A stretch of 64,000 bases of DNA from Coix lacryma-jobi var. lacryma-jobi (GCA_009763385.1 CM019823.1:95677104-95741103); one strand, 5' to 3'; positions 42,144 through 55,741 are shown, numbered from the stretch's first letter. The notes: a model not told the origin generated them from the sequence alone. Program-made: numbers and translations.

Positions 42144-45100
42144 CTAAAAGGGGAAACACACTCCAAGCTCACCTCTCAACCGATTAAAAGTTGATTGGTC
42201 CAAAGGCTTGGTGAAAATATCAGCCAACTGATGATGAGTATCGACATGACGAAGGTCGATATCACCCTTCTCATAGTGGTCTCACAGAAAATGAAAGCGC
42301 ACATCAATGTGTTTGGTCTTCGAGTGAAGCACGGGGTTCTTAGCAACGTTAATCGCACTCGTGCTGTCACAAAGCAAAGGAACACGAGAAAAGCTCAGAC
42401 CCAAATCACGCAAAGTGGCCATCATCCAGAGTAACTGGGAACAGCAGCTAGCCGCAGCAACATACTCAGCCTCCGTGGTAGACTGGGCGACACTAGACTG
42501 CTTGGGAGAAGACCATGAAACAAGAGAAGAACCAATAAACTGGCAAGTCCCAGAAGTGGACTTGCGCTCAATCCGGCAACCAGCAAAATCAGCATCGGAA
42601 TATCCGCAAAGCGATAGGGTAGAGGAAGCAGAATACCAAATCCCGAATTCTGGAGTGAAGGATAAATACCTCATTATGCGCTTGACCGCCTGACGGTGAG
42701 AGGTGCGCGGCGAAGACTGAAAACGCGCGCAAAGACACATCGCGAACTGGATGTCCGGGCGTGTCGCCGTCAGGTACAGCAGCGACCCGATCATACTCCG
42801 GTACTCCTTCTGGTCTACTGCTTCTCCCTCCTTGTCCACATCCAGGGCCGTCGTGGTCGCCATGGGTGTTGGAAGAGGCTTGGCCTCACCCATGTCGAAT
42901 TTCTTCAAAATGTCCCGGGTGTACTTGCCCTGGTGCACAAATGTTCCCTCTTGGGATTGCTTGATTTGCAACCCGAGGAAAAATGTCAACTCGCCCATCA
43001 TGCTCATCTCGAACTCCCTGCTCATAGTTTCTGCGAACTTGGCAACCAAAGCGTGAGAAGAACCACCAAAAATGATATCATCCACGTAAATTTGGACTAA
43101 GAGAGTGTCAGTGCCTTGCTTGAGGAGAAAGAGCATTTTATCTACACATCCCATTTTAAAACCCTTAGCAAGCAAAAAGGTTTTCAATCTATCATACCAG
43201 GCTCTAGGGGCTTGTTTCAAATCATACAAAGCTTTGTGAAGTTTAAAGACATGGTTTGGAAACTTGGGATTTTCGAAACCGGGGGGTTGTCTAACATAGA
43301 CCTCCTCTTCTATGTAGCCATTTAAGAAGGCACTCTTGACATCCATTTGAAAAAGTTTGAAACCTTTGGATGCAGCAAAAGCCAAGAGTATCCTAATAGC
43401 CTGCAAACGAGCTACAGGAGCAAAAGTCTCCTCATACTCTATCCCCTCCTTCTGACTATATCCCAGGGCTACGAGTCTGGCCTTGTTTCTCACAACATGG
43501 CCATCTTCTCCCTGTTTGTTTTTGAAAACCCATTTTGTCCCAATAGGATGACACTTAGAAGGTGGAGACACTAGAACCCAAACCCAATTTCTCTCAAAGT
43601 TCTCAAGCTCCTCATGCATGGCATTGACCCAATCCGGATCCGTCAAATCGTGTCCAACATCTCGGGGCTCAAAATCAGCAACAAATGCAGAATGAGCAAA
43701 GTGATAGATTTGCCTTGACCGGGTGACGCGTTTGTCGATGCTGCCGATCATCTGCTGAGGCGGGTGCTGGCGCTGAATATGTCGTGGCGCCTCCCTTGCC
43801 GAAGTGGCCTCCCCCTCAACAGCAGCTGGTGCCTCCCAGGGTACAAAGGGTACCGCTCGGGGTGGCGGATCCCACGGCCCCCAGGAAGAAGAAGTGTCGG
43901 GGCCGTGAGTCGTCGTAGAAGCCGCTCCTTGCGGCACAGCAGGTGGAGGAGGAGGTGCTGGGTCGTCCATGCCTTCAGCACCTTCTTCTTCATCATCGAA
44001 AAGAGGCTCGCCAACCTCATGATCACCTGCACGCTCAAAACGAGAAGAGGGACAAACTATGGTCTCGTCGAAGGTGACATTGGATGTCTCCATGACTCGG
44101 TTAGTGTCAAGGTTAAGTACACGATAAGCTCGAGTGTGAGTGCCATAACCCAAAATCACACCGTCAGAAGAACGAGACTCAAATTTGTCCAGATTGCCTT
44201 TCCTAAGTATAAAACAGTGGCAACCAAAAACTCTAAAATAACTCACTTTGGGGAGTTTTCCAAAACGCAACTCATAAGAGGTCTTTTTCAAGAAAGCTCG
44301 AAGAAAAATGCGATTGGAAATATAGCATGCAGTGCTCATAGCTTCGGCCCAATATCGCCTAGGAGTCCTATGCTCATCGAGCATCGTCCTGGCCATCTCT
44401 ACAAGGGTCCAATTCTTCCTCTCTACAACACCATTTTGTGGCGGTGTGTAGGGGGAAGAAAACTGATGCTCCAAACCCAAAGAGTTACAAAACTTCTCAA
44501 AATCCGAATTCTTGAATTCGGAACCATTGTCACTCCTAATAGCTCGCATCGAGTTCAAAGGGAACTCGTTCTGAAGACGCAAAATCAGATTGCGAGCAAG
44601 GGAGAAAGTCTCGGTCTTCTCAGCTAAAAAGAAGACCCACGAATATCTCGAAAAGTCATCAACAACAACAAGCACATACCACTTCCCCCCAACCGAGCTC
44701 ACCCGAGCCGGGCCAACAAGGTCCATGTGCAAAAGCTCTCTAGGGCGCTTAGTCATGACCTGAGTCACTGGATGGTGGGGAGCGGCAACCATCTTCCCAT
44801 GTCTACAAGAATGGCAAACAAGATCCTTCTCCATGGATAACTTGGGCAATCCTCGGATTAGGCCAAGTGAACTAAGTCTTGCAAGCAAGTCGAAGCTCAA
44901 ATGTCCTAGTCTCCTATGCCACTTCCAAAGATCAGAAGAAGAAGGTCCAGCCACAAGACAACGAGAAATGCCAAAAGACTCCGAGAAATCCGCATGAAAG
45001 ACTTTCCCAAAGGGCAAAATCACACAAACAAGATTGCCCTGAGGGTCCAAAATACGACTGAGATTCGGTTTAAAACGAATCTCATAGTCGTCGTCGAAAA

Positions 45101-45329
45101 GTTGCGAAATAGAAAGAAGGTTAAAATGCAAGTTAGAAACAAGAGCAACATCGCGCAACACAAAGTGCTCATTAAGTCGCACAGACTCACGAGACAACAC
45201 CTTACCTTTGCTGTTGTCGCCGAAGGTGATATACTCCTTTCCGGTGACTGGACTAAGACTGGAGAACCACTTGGCGTTTCTGGTCATGTGCCTCGAACAC
45301 CCATAATCCACCAACCAAATGTTCTCCAA
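42144..45329 (-). pseudogene. Copia pol of element E, late stop in RNase H
   Basis: The frame is open from the protease (WLVDYGCSRHMTR) to VRFHFL at 42282. The protease active site is altered: DSG has become DYG, which should abolish activity. Integrase (MDLVGP, RSDNGSEF, VERKN) and RT (QMDVKSAF, YVDDIIFG) motifs are intact. A CGA-to-TGA change at 42282-42284 removes about the last 46 residues of RNase H, including HVDTHHQLADIFTK with its final catalytic aspartate. Homology continues in frame to the normal end at 42144. Confidence 0.92.
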
Positions 45330-45343
45330 TCGTTTTACCTACA

Positions 45344-48019
45344 TCAATAAAAAGACATAGGGTGAGCATACGGGCCAACACTGGGGTTAGTGAAGTAAGG
45401 GGAATACCAGTGTTGGGCCGGCTGCTCAAAAGAACGGTTAGCGAAAAAACCATTCCTAGCACACCTACGAAGGAAGCGATCACCATGTTTAGAAGAACGT
45501 GGTCCGCTAGGGAAGGAGCGCTCACCGCGATACTCAAAACGCAGTGGGGGAAAGCGCTCAACTACAAAGCCACCGCCACGGGGTCCATGGCCTACAACAG
45601 CAGGCTCCCGCTGGGCACGCTCTCTGTGAGGCCTAGGCCTAGGAACTTGAGGCACTGCGCCTCTAGGCCTAGCATCTCTCCTCGGAGCTCTCCTCTGCCT
45701 AGGCTTGGGAACTTGAGGTTCTGGACCTCTGGGCCTAGCAGCACGACTCTGAACATTTGGCGCATGTACATCATGGAAAGGATGGTACATGTCCGCATTG
45801 TTCAACTCCCTAGCACGGCGCGCTTCTCTCTTGCGCCGAAAGCAGAACTCACTCAAGTGTCCATCTCTCCCACAATGCTCATAATGGTACCTCACCGCTC
45901 TCATAGGGGGTTGTTGGTACTCACGGTTGTGGGTATGGATCACTTTGCCCTTCTGTGGCAAACACTCCTTCTGGATAGGTGGCATCGTATCAAGCTTGTT
46001 TTTCAAGTGGTTGGGTTTGGGATGCCACACTTGGTTCTTGGGTGGAGCTCTCGGAGGTTCTTCAAACACTCCATCCTTGGTGTTAGGCTTGAGAGGCTCT
46101 TTGGGTGGAAGCTTGGTAAGTTTTGGAGTAGTGGAGGAGTTGGGCTTCTCACTCGGGTTCAGACCACTCGACTCTCCAATCTTCCCAAAAGCAGAAAGAT
46201 CAACACCCGGAGCAAAACCTACACCAAGGCCTCCAGCAGCTCGCTTGAATTGGGAGATCATCATCCCGAGCTGTGGCTCACCACAAGATACCCATGACAA
46301 GATGGTCCGAAGGTATGTGTTTTCTTCCTCGGTCTGCATCTTGTCATGCTTCACATTAGCAATCTCCATCTCCAAACCCTCACACAAAGCACACCTAGTC
46401 ACACAAGTGCTACCTGAGCTGGCTTTCTCAAGAGATTCAATCTTGGCATTCTTCTCTGCCAACTCGGTTTGCAAGACAGGACAAGTCTTGCACGCACCCA
46501 ACAGCGAGGGTCTAGCCTTCAGCTCATCCACCTCTCCTACCAACGCAACATACTTGCTTCTCAAAGTGAGAAGGTCAGTCATGTGCGTGGTGCATATCTC
46601 ACACTCCTCCTCATCGGTAACAACCACGGTGGACTTGACAGAATCAAGTTCCTTCACCGTATCCTCCCACTCCTTGCGCTCTCTAGCGGCACGCCTAAGC
46701 AGCTTATCTTGACTAAGAAGCCCGGCAGTAAGTTTCTCGACCTCAGCGGAAAGCTCATCGTGGGTCAGAGATACCTGGGAGGTGTCGTCGTCGTCGTCGT
46801 CGTTCCGAGGGGAGTTCACCAGCTCGCCGTCGACCTCCTTGCCGAGGGCCATGGTGCAGAGGCCATCGTCATCGGCGAAGAAGCAGAGACCGTTCAGCTC
46901 GTCCTTGATCCTCTTCTTCTTCTCGGACTCGTCATCGCTTGAGCAAGTGGAGTCGTCATCCGAGCCATCGACGTCGCTGAGCGTGGCGAAGAACGCACGC
47001 TGCTCAGCCTGGGCCTTCTCCATGTACTTCTTCTTGATGTACTCCTTGTCGAAGCCGCCCCTCCGCTTGTGCCTCGCGGGGACGTACTTCTCCTTGCGCT
47101 TGCCGGAGTCGTACTTGTGCCCGTGATCGCCCTTCCTAGATGAGTGCTTCTTCTTGGGACAGTTGGTGATGAAGTGGTCGGGGTCGCCGTACTCATAGCA
47201 TCCTGAGCATCCTCCTCCGCGACGACGGTTCATGCGGTTGTTGTGGAACCACGAGAACCAGTTGGTGAGCATTGCCAACTCGTCATCCCCCAAAGACTCC
47301 AGCTGGTCCTCTGTGACAGAAAAGAGAGACGAAAGAGCAAAGCCTCCAAAGGGGTTAACAGAAGAGCGAGAAACCAAAGCCATAGTTGGGCCAGAAGGAT
47401 TCTCATAAGAAGCCCTCGCCATGGCATCAATCTCACTGAACTTGAGCTTACTGAAGAGCTCGTCGCACGTGAGGGTCTCATAGTTAGGTGATTCGATGAT
47501 CGCCTGAACTTTGGAATCCCACACCGACCGATCAAGGGTATGCAAAAGCTTGAGAGCCCTCTCATGATCGTCGAAAGGCAACAACTCTTTGTTAGCCCTC
47601 ATCCTGTTGACAATCACCAGAAAGCGAGCGAATAAACTTTCTATGCTCTCGCCAGGCATATGTCGAAAGTTCTCAAACTCTCGCTTGAATGACTCGTAGA
47701 GATGGGTTTTGACTTGAGTGGTTCCCTCATGAAAGCGCATGAGGGTAACCCAAATCTCCCGAGCCGTAGCGAGGTGAGAAACACGATCAAACTCACTCAT
47801 GCTCAAACATGAGAAAAGAGCATTACGTGCTCGGCTATTGGCATCGTGCTCATCGATCAGAAACTGAGAGACACGAGCAGCCAAGACCACGTAATCAGCA
47901 GAGTTGCAAATATCCCAGATGGAAGCACCCAAACTCTGCAGATAGGCCGACATGCGTATCTTCCAATACGCATAGTTCGTCCCATCGAAAAACAGCGGTT
48001 TGCCCACGCCGCGATCCAT
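45344..48019 (-). CDS. gag: Copia gag of element E (891 aa), open but with damaged knuckles
   Basis: The arrangement is the same as in C: gag domain, CCHC region, acidic and coiled-coil middle, and basic C-terminus. Knuckle 1 reads CYEYGDPDHFITNC (second Cys to Tyr) and knuckle 2 reads YEHCGRDGHLSEFC (first Cys to Tyr). Both would lose zinc binding, so RNA packaging is probably lost although no stop is present. It ends TGA after PMSFY, 15 bases before the pol frame. Confidence 0.9.
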   Translation of the reverse strand: MDRGVGKPLFFDGTNYAYWKIRMSAYLQSLGASIWDICNSADYVVLAARVSQFLIDEHDANSRARNALFSCLSMSEFDRVSHLATAREIWVTLMRFHEGTTQVKTHLYESFKREFENFRHMPGESIESLFARFLVIVNRMRANKELLPFDDHERALKLLHTLDRSVWDSKVQAIIESPNYETLTCDELFSKLKFSEIDAMARASYENPSGPTMALVSRSSVNPFGGFALSSLFSVTEDQLESLGDDELAMLTNWFSWFHNNRMNRRRGGGCSGCYEYGDPDHFITNCPKKKHSSRKGDHGHKYDSGKRKEKYVPARHKRRGGFDKEYIKKKYMEKAQAEQRAFFATLSDVDGSDDDSTCSSDDESEKKKRIKDELNGLCFFADDDGLCTMALGKEVDGELVNSPRNDDDDDDTSQVSLTHDELSAEVEKLTAGLLSQDKLLRRAARERKEWEDTVKELDSVKSTVVVTDEEECEICTTHMTDLLTLRSKYVALVGEVDELKARPSLLGACKTCPVLQTELAEKNAKIESLEKASSGSTCVTRCALCEGLEMEIANVKHDKMQTEEENTYLRTILSWVSCGEPQLGMMISQFKRAAGGLGVGFAPGVDLSAFGKIGESSGLNPSEKPNSSTTPKLTKLPPKEPLKPNTKDGVFEEPPRAPPKNQVWHPKPNHLKNKLDTMPPIQKECLPQKGKVIHTHNREYQQPPMRAVRYHYEHCGRDGHLSEFCFRRKREARRARELNNADMYHPFHDVHAPNVQSRAARPRGPEPQVPKPRQRRAPRRDARPRGAVPQVPRPRPHRERAQREPAVVGHGPRGGGFVVERFPPLRFEYRGERSFPSGPRSSKHGDRFLRRCARNGFFANRSFEQPAQHWYSPYFTNPSVGPYAHPMSFY

Positions 48020-48068
48020 GTCGCCTTCTGTGGATCTAGAACAGGCTAAGGTGGAAGATCCTTAACCC

Positions 48069-48080
48069 GCTCCGATACCA
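48069..48080 (-). other. Primer binding site of element E
   Basis: TGGTATCGGAGC on the minus strand, two bases from the LTR. Confidence 0.88.
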
Positions 48081-48082
48081 AT

Positions 48083-50022
48083 TGAAGGACCGAGAATGCA
48101 ATAAGAAAGCGACCAGAGGGGGGGTGAATGGGAGCTTCAAATTTTCCTTTCGGAAACTTGTCGCCACTGTCCCGAAACTCAACCCCAAAAGCAAACCAAG
48201 AGCATGCAAGTGTCCACGACCGTAGATGTAGGGTGGATGCTTCCAAGAAGCACAGCGGGACACTTCACAACTCCAGAAACTCAACGCCAAAGATGGAAAC
48301 CAAAACCGACAACGGACGTGCGAACCGCGAACGAAACTGCGTGAGACAGCACTGACCGGACTCACCAGAGCGTCCTGTCACCAGGCACCGGACGCGTCCG
48401 GTCACAGGAAATCGGTTCTGGAACCTCTCTGTTCCTGACCGGACTCATTGAAGGGAGCGTCCGGTCATTTGTACAGAGCGTCCGGTCGAACAGAAAACAA
48501 CGGATGAACAGTGGAAACTGTGCGTCCGGTCAGCGACCAAGTGTTGCGTCCGGTCGACTACAGAGGCTTCACACACGTGGCATTCAATGACCGGACCCTA
48601 GACTTGTGCGTCCGGTCATCCCGATCAAGCGTCCGGTCACCCCGTAATTCCACAGTTCGTCCAACGATTTCACTCGATCTCACCCAAAATGAATCCTCTA
48701 GGGATCAAACTTGGTGAGAGGAGTCACAAGGAGGATAGTGAGTTATCTCTAAGAGATCATGGCTCAAACCTATCTCCAAATCGATGAATCAAAGAATTTC
48801 GGGGGAAGGGAGAAAAACTTGACCCGAAACCAAAATCAACCGATCTCCTAGACCGTGAGGTTAGAGGTAAATTCCTTCGGTGGAAAGAAGTGCCTCACGA
48901 CCTAGGACAACTTGGTTCAAGTGGATTTGCAAAAGATGAATCGAGCAACGAGATCGAACGACGGGAAAAACATGGAGAAAAGCAATCCGTGAACACAATC
49001 AAAACACGAATCACAACCACGAAATTGCAACCGTGTGGCTACCACACGCTACAATAGTGAGATTACGGTCTCACTTCCTCAAAATTTCATGGGCACAGAG
49101 GTATTGTTCTCTTCTCTGTGGATCTCAGGTTTGCTACAGCAGGGATGTGGGAGAGCAGGAAAACCTAGAAGCAAAGAGCAAATAACTGAGATACTTGGGG
49201 AGGTGGGTGTCTCCCCCTACTTATCCTAATCCTAACTATTCCTAATTCCCACTCTACCCCTAACTACTTACAGAGCGAACCAGCTAAACCCTAAGGTTAT
49301 TCTGGACCAACTCGGTGGTAGGTGGATCCGATGGCCACGCCCGCACAACTCGTAGCGTTGCCTCGACGCAATCTCCCGATTGCCGCCACGTGCCGCCACC
49401 GCTCTGCACCCCCGATTTTGTGGCCCAAACCGGGAAACCAGCCTTTTCCAGCCAACCCCCGGTTTTGAGGCCCAAACCGGGAAACCAGCCCACCAGCATC
49501 TCAGTTTTGATGCCCAAACTCAGCAAACCCACAGCGCCCAGGTTTTGAGGCCCAAACTGGAAACCGTCTTCAGCCCGAGTTTTGTGGCCAAACTCGGAAA
49601 CCCTCAGCACCCAGGTTTTGAGGCCCAAACCTGGAAACCGTCCACCCGATCGTTTTTCTCTTGCTCTACCACCAAACTGACGTCATAGATGGGATGCACC
49701 ACCCGTGCACCCCGTCCACGACACGTGTCCCCAAGTCCACGACTCAGGCAACACATGGCCGCAAGTCTTCGCTCGTCGCTGTCCCACGCTGCCAGCCACC
49801 ACAGCCGATCCTCGGGCCACCGGTCCCTTAGTCCAAGCCTCACGTCCGCCCTTCGCCACTCTCGGTCCATCGGCACAGCACATCTCTACTTGACCTTCAC
49901 CTTGCCTCTGATCACTGTATCAGTGCTCGACACCTGCACAACACAAGCCAAAGAGCATGCGCATCATCCCAGTTGACAATCACTCATCACTCAGAGACTG
50001 GGCATACACCCATGTATCCGCA
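48083..50022 (-). repeat. 5' LTR of element E
   Basis: Pair of 38700-40643, followed by agtag. Same motif clusters, at 48350-48645 and about 49408-49640. Confidence 0.93.
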
Positions 50023-51196
50023 AGTAGTCGGTTCTTGGGGTCTTCCAAATATATGACCGGGTAATCCATAAAGGTCTTTGAGGAACCAAAACATGCCACT
50101 GAATCGTTGCTTACTCCATCTAAGTAATAAATATTCAGCTTTAGGTGGGTAATGTTTTCAACAAACATCCCTTATCACCCCACACTGAAACAAAAATTAC
50201 TGTGAAGTTAGCAATAATTGACCAATGACTGTTCCAGCTGTACGTATTAATAACTTTTGTCGTCTTCTGCAACTGCAAACTCTGTCGTCTTCCTCTTGAA
50301 GTGCGCATGGGAATCAAATCCATCATCGATGCCAGGCTTCACATGTGCAACAGTGCATAGGTCGAATCATTTGACCCTTCAGTCACTTGTGTCTGTGGAC
50401 AATGTCTATAGACCAAGATGATCTGCCTATAAAAACCCTGCCTGGGAAGTGAAGAGCTCATATCCTTTTGAGCGTATGACTTCTTCTAGTTCCATGAGTA
50501 TTGTAGGATCAATATTGCAGATGGCCGAGCCCCCGGATATCTTCCTTCTGTAAGATAGATGAGGTGTCCAGAAGAACTCTTGTGAAGGGACCATCTGCTA
50601 GGGTGGTTTCCAAGTGGTCGCGAGCAGAGGGATACAGAGGTGCGCCTAGAAGAACTCTTGTGACTACCACTCGTAGATAACCTCAGAGTCATAGGTTGTC
50701 AAAAGGCGGCGAGGGTGATGGTCTTCCCCCGGAGTTCCTTGAGTACTGGGGTGGTTCCTATGACCCACCTTGGGATGCACTGAAAAGATAGTGTCTACCC
50801 AAGGTTCTGTGTCTGCTTTAATGCGTCTCACTGAACCCGGTCCTTGGTGCATTAGGCATCAGGACTCTGTACCTTGATTACACTAGAGTAGAGTTTTACA
50901 TCCTGATGGTACTTGTGCTGGTAGTTGTTGTATCTCAAGATGTTTCCATGTATCTCTATTGTAATTCCGAGTAATAATAAATAAGATCCGGGTACTTGGA
51001 ATGTTTTCCGAGTCCTCTGTCTTGTTCTCCGAGTACTAAATGTGTCTTGTGAAAGAAGGAAGCTTGTCTGATTGTTGTATGCATGTTCACTGTTGCTGAC
51101 GCCGTCTAAAACGTTCTCACAACCGTTAGGGTTTTGAACGGTTTCATAACGCCATCTGGAAAAGATGAACGGTTGCCAAAACAGATCTATAATAAG
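50023..51196 (-). other. LTR / 3' region of element F between E and H
   Basis: It resumes F sequence after the second agtag. No ORF is supported. It probably holds the U3 of the 3' LTR, its start and PPT, and the upstream region of the antisense gene. I could not place the LTR boundary or PPT. It ends with ataag, the target site of H. Confidence 0.5.
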
Positions 51197-53322
51197 TGTG
51201 GCAGAACGTCCCGGTAATGTGGCCCACCTGCACACGTCATCATCTCCGAGAGCTCTGATGACTGTGCACGCGTACCACTTTACTGGAAAGATCCGTCGGG
51301 TGTCCCCGAGAGAACCCCGAATTATCCACGAGTTACAGGATCATCCTCAATACGAGTGAAATAACCACAACATTACAACAGTTGATACAAAAATTAACAT
51401 CGGAGAGCGGAAGCAAGGTAAGATAAACTTTTACAAAACATGAATAAGTTACATTTCAAAGAAACTTTACTTGGACTGCGGAAGAAGAGCAGCACTACAG
51501 AGCCTGACATAGGTAGAGCACCTAAGTCGAAGAGAACCACCGAATCATATCGAGCCCACAGACATGATCCAGAGAGACACCACAAGCTAAAACCTGCAAC
51601 AGGGGATTAACAAACCCTGAGTACATGAAGGTACTCAACAAGACTTACCCGACTAAGAAAAAGACTCCAAGGGCATGTTGGCTTAAGGGATGTAGTGGGG
51701 CTAGCAAAAGAGAAGAGCTTTGCAGAAAAAGCTTTCTACTTGTTCATCCTATTTTCAAGTTTTAGCGGTGCATTAAGTTATTAAGCAGTATTCACTTTGC
51801 ACCTATCTACATCAAACACTTGTTTAAGCATCACATCTCAAGATAAACTTTTCTTGCCATCATCTTCACTTGATTAAACTACGCTGAGGGTGCGAGGACG
51901 AGTCTCCTTTTCTCGTGGAGCAAACGACGATTCGAACCGCTTGATCTACCCAGCTGGGGCTTCCTTATCACACGACATATGCATGACCGAACTTGCATAT
52001 ATCAACCGTCCCGTGGATCCGCTCAGACCGGACCGGAGCCGCGCCACCCGAGAGTACAGTACACCACCGCCCTACCTCGGCCTTGCTGAGTCCATCCAAC
52101 AGGGGACCGAGCAGGGTGGGTACACGCTACTCCCGCCATCTCTCCACTCCCAGTGCGCGGGTGCGCCGTTCCAGTAAGAGCATAGCCACAGTAGGGCTTA
52201 CCGTAGCATGTGACCAGTACTAACAAATAGTTCTCGATCCAACGGGCCAACAGCGGACGGGCCCTAGGCGACACAGGCGGAAACACTACACCAGGACTCC
52301 ATTCCTGTGCAAGTTTCCCGCCCGGTCTCAGTTTAAATATCATCATATTGGGGTTCTCACGACCCATAGACAGAGTCGAAGAGAGAAAAGGTAAAACCTA
52401 TATCTCGCGAACGATGAAACCATCGATCGACTTCTACCGAAGTCTAAGCATTGCTAAGCATTTGAGATCGTCTTATCACTACTGATAGGATATCATCAGG
52501 GGATTATCTGGAAATCAAGGTATTCATGCAGCAACGGTTTCGTTCAACTCCTACTTACTTAATGCACATTCCACAAGACCTACAGTGTAATAAAGTATTT
52601 GTAAAACAGAGAGTGGGTGTATGCACCGGGGCTTGCCTGTGTTGCAGAGAAGACTAGGATCACCGAAAGATCCACATAAGTTAGTTCCTTATTGATTTGA
52701 AGTCGAATCTTCCCGAAGAAGCTTGTCCGACGAAGTTCTCCTTCTGATGCTTGATCACTGGACCACCCCGATCTGAAGTTTGCTCAACACGGCCATCGAC
52801 TCTCTCGTATGAACTACACGTATACATTGATGTATGCTTTAGTATGATGCAATGCATGCTAAGGTGCAGGACAAACAAATGCATAACGAAAGTTAACACA
52901 AGATAAGAGAGGTCGAGGACAACTTTCCTTCACGGTAAAGTTGCAAACCAACAAAACCAACCTGTAACCTACCAACTAGTGTTCCTAGGGTAGTGTGTTA
53001 TTTTCATATAACATCAATAGATGGGTTAACTAAAGTGTTTAAGAGTGTATCACAAACATCAGTCACTGCCATGGGATCTCGAAGTGGGGATATCTCATGG
53101 TCTTCAATCAAGACATTTAACCATACACGGTGTGCAAAGCAAAACTTAATTGTTTATTAACCATTTTTACAGTTGTTGGAGCAGACTACTCTAGTTCACC
53201 TTAAGCAATGATAGGTTATACTAACTTTTCTAAAAGTTCATTAAGTTAGCCATCACTTCATTTTTATCATCTTTAAGTGATTCTAGAGTTAACTAAGTCA
53301 AATAATACAATCAAACACTGCC

Positions 53323-53900
53323 GTCCAGATTTTGGACAGATTTGTACAATCAACTCGATTTATCCATAACTAGAGTTCCAGACCTCCAAAAATAGTGGTT
53401 GAGGACAATTTGGAAATCTTATATAAATGTCTACAAACTTGTTATTAACACCAAAGGTTGATTCTAGACTTAACAAGGTCAAACAGTGCAAAGAAGAAGT
53501 TTTGTCCAGAATTTGGACAGATTCAAACACTGCACAAAGAACAGCCATATCTGGAGTTTCAAAATATTTCAAACTATGAACCTAGACTTTTCGGAAAGCT
53601 TATCTAATTACCTATACTTTTGTTATTATGAACTTGAGTTGATTCTACAGAAATTTAGGTCAAACAACTTGGGCAAACATCCCTGTCCAGATCTTGGACA
53701 GATTCAAACACTTCTGTTCCACAGACCATATCTGGAGTTCAGAGACATCAAAAATTGTGATCTAGACCATTCTGGAAAGCATGTGAAATCTTCTACAACT
53801 TTATTATAATGCACCAAAACTAATTCACAAGTTAAATACCTCAAACAGTTCAGTTTTCACAAATTGTCCAGATTCTGGACAGCACCTCATACCCAGATCG
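53323..53900. repeat. Degenerate ~181-bp repeats with a TGTCCAGA..TCTGGACA dyad in LTR H
   Basis: The dyad recurs at 53323, 53504, 53685 and 53876, so the period is about 181-191 bp. Each unit also has ccatatctggagttc-like and tctacaac-like blocks. Units are only partly alike. Confidence 0.7.
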
Positions 53901-55741
53901 AACAGAACATAACTCCCAGCATGTACATCCAACAATTACGAAATTTTAGGAGCAACTAGATATACAAAAGTGCTACAACTTTGCTATACAACATTTTGAC
54001 AGAAAACCACATTATCAAGGTGTTATCATATTTCCAACAGAACTGATCCAGAAAGTAACAGAAACAATGCAAGGGCAATTTTCGAGTCAACAACATGATC
54101 ACAATGGTCAAGTGCCTATACCATAACTTTGCCATTCAGTAGAGATCTTTGACAAGAACACAAACACATCTCTGCATATCATGTCTCTATTTAACGGAAA
54201 TTAACTCATTCATATATTAGTTGCTAATTAACCATTTAGCTTGTTTAGATCAACTTAACCATGGTACCACCCAACAAAGGATTTCTCCAAACCCAATCTT
54301 TCTGTATTAAATGGCTCATCAACATAGCAGTGACCTCTTAACATGTGACAGTATGAAAAGAGAATTGAAATTGCAGAATTAAACTTAAGCAATTCACAAC
54401 CATCATTTAATTAAAGGTTTAATTATAAAGGCTTAAAAATTTATTTTCACGAAAGGGGCTCAAAATTTTATCAGAGATATGTTATGTGTTACAAGGTACT
54501 ACAAAATTGGTTTCACAATTTTTGGACCTCAGGAACAGCCTACAGAAATTATTAAAGTGCCTAAACCATTTATTTAACTATTTTAATACCCCAGTAAAAA
54601 TTGTCCAAATTCAAATTTTCATATTTTTAAAATTTTCTTCACATATCAGAGAGGCTACACAAAAAGTTTCAGAATTTTTAGCGCAGAAAATAAATTACAG
54701 CAAAAATAACAAATTTCTGCACTATTCACATGCGCTGAAATTGGAAAACCCTAACTTGTGCCACTGACAGGCGGGGCCCAAAGGTCAGGCTCGGCCTCGG
54801 CCTTGACCGCGGCGCGGGCGGCGCTGACCGCCGGCGTTCCTCGCCGACGGCGAGGCCGGGAGCCTAACTAGCGCTAGCTTGACGTGTTTCCCGACATGGC
54901 GAAGCGAACGGTGAAGTCGGTTAGGGCTAGGGTTGGCCAGAGCTAGGGCGGCCACGGGAATGGCGGCTCGGCCCCGCCGTTCACGGCGGCGCGGTGGTGT
55001 TCCAGCGGCTTAAGCGCGGTAGAGTTCAAACTGAGAGAAGCAGGAGCACCAGCGAGCTCACCTAGGGTTAGAACTCAAGCAGTCACGGCCGAAGAAGCTC
55101 GGGAGTTTGGGGTCGACGGTGGCGGTGATGGCGTCGCGGCGGTTCCGGCGTCGCGGCGCTGTTCCGGCGACCCCTGCGCGGTAGAGACTCGAACGTTGAG
55201 CCAACAAGAGAGAGTGAGTTGCGGTGAAGCTAATGGCGCCAACCAATTGGTACGAGGAGCTCGGGACTCACCGCGCGACGGCGAGCACGTCCGCGGCGGT
55301 GGCTCGCCGGAAATGGAGAAGAAGCTTCGCGACCGAGCAATGCAGGCGGTCGGGACTCAATTCGGCGGGCCGGGGTGTTCGCAAGGTTATGGCGGAGCTC
55401 GGGAATGAGTTGGTTGCGGCGATGAACGCTTGACGGCGGCGCAATCTCTCGGCGGAGCTCGGCAGTCGGCCCGGCGAGAAAGGGAGGAAAGGAAGAGAAT
55501 GGAACGGCGCCGCGGGATGGTTTTGAGTGCGAGGAAGAGGAGCAGCGCGTGTGCCAGCTCGTGCTGCAGCCGAGCGGAGGGAGGACGCGTGGGCAGGACG
55601 TGGCATGGCCGGAGAGCGCCGCGGCGCTCGGGCGTCGTCGTGGAGGCCATGCAAGGGTCCAATTCCCTGTAGCCACAGTGCAGTTTGTCCCCTTTCAAAT
55701 TACGTCAAAATTTTGAACTGAAGTGCAAAATATGTAAGAAT

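Larger units (their letters stand above)
38700..50022 (-). mobile_element. Copia element E inserted in LTR F
   Basis: The 11,323-bp element is flanked by the 5-bp duplication agtag (38695-38699 and 50023-50027). LTRs are 1,944 and 1,940 bp, with about 30 substitutions in the first 0.8 kb, so it is much older than C. gag is open, but both zinc knuckles are mutated and pol has a late stop. PBS and PPT are intact. Confidence 0.95.

Noticed and set aside
51890..52370. ORFs at 51890-52177, 51993-52223 and 52023-52367
   Set aside because: They are short, overlap on both strands, have no recognisable motif, and lie inside LTR H.
55230..55676. ORFs of 128-148 aa in the GC-rich part of LTR H
   Set aside because: Overlapping frames on both strands rich in Arg, Pro and Ala are expected from the base composition. 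No domain or start context supports them.
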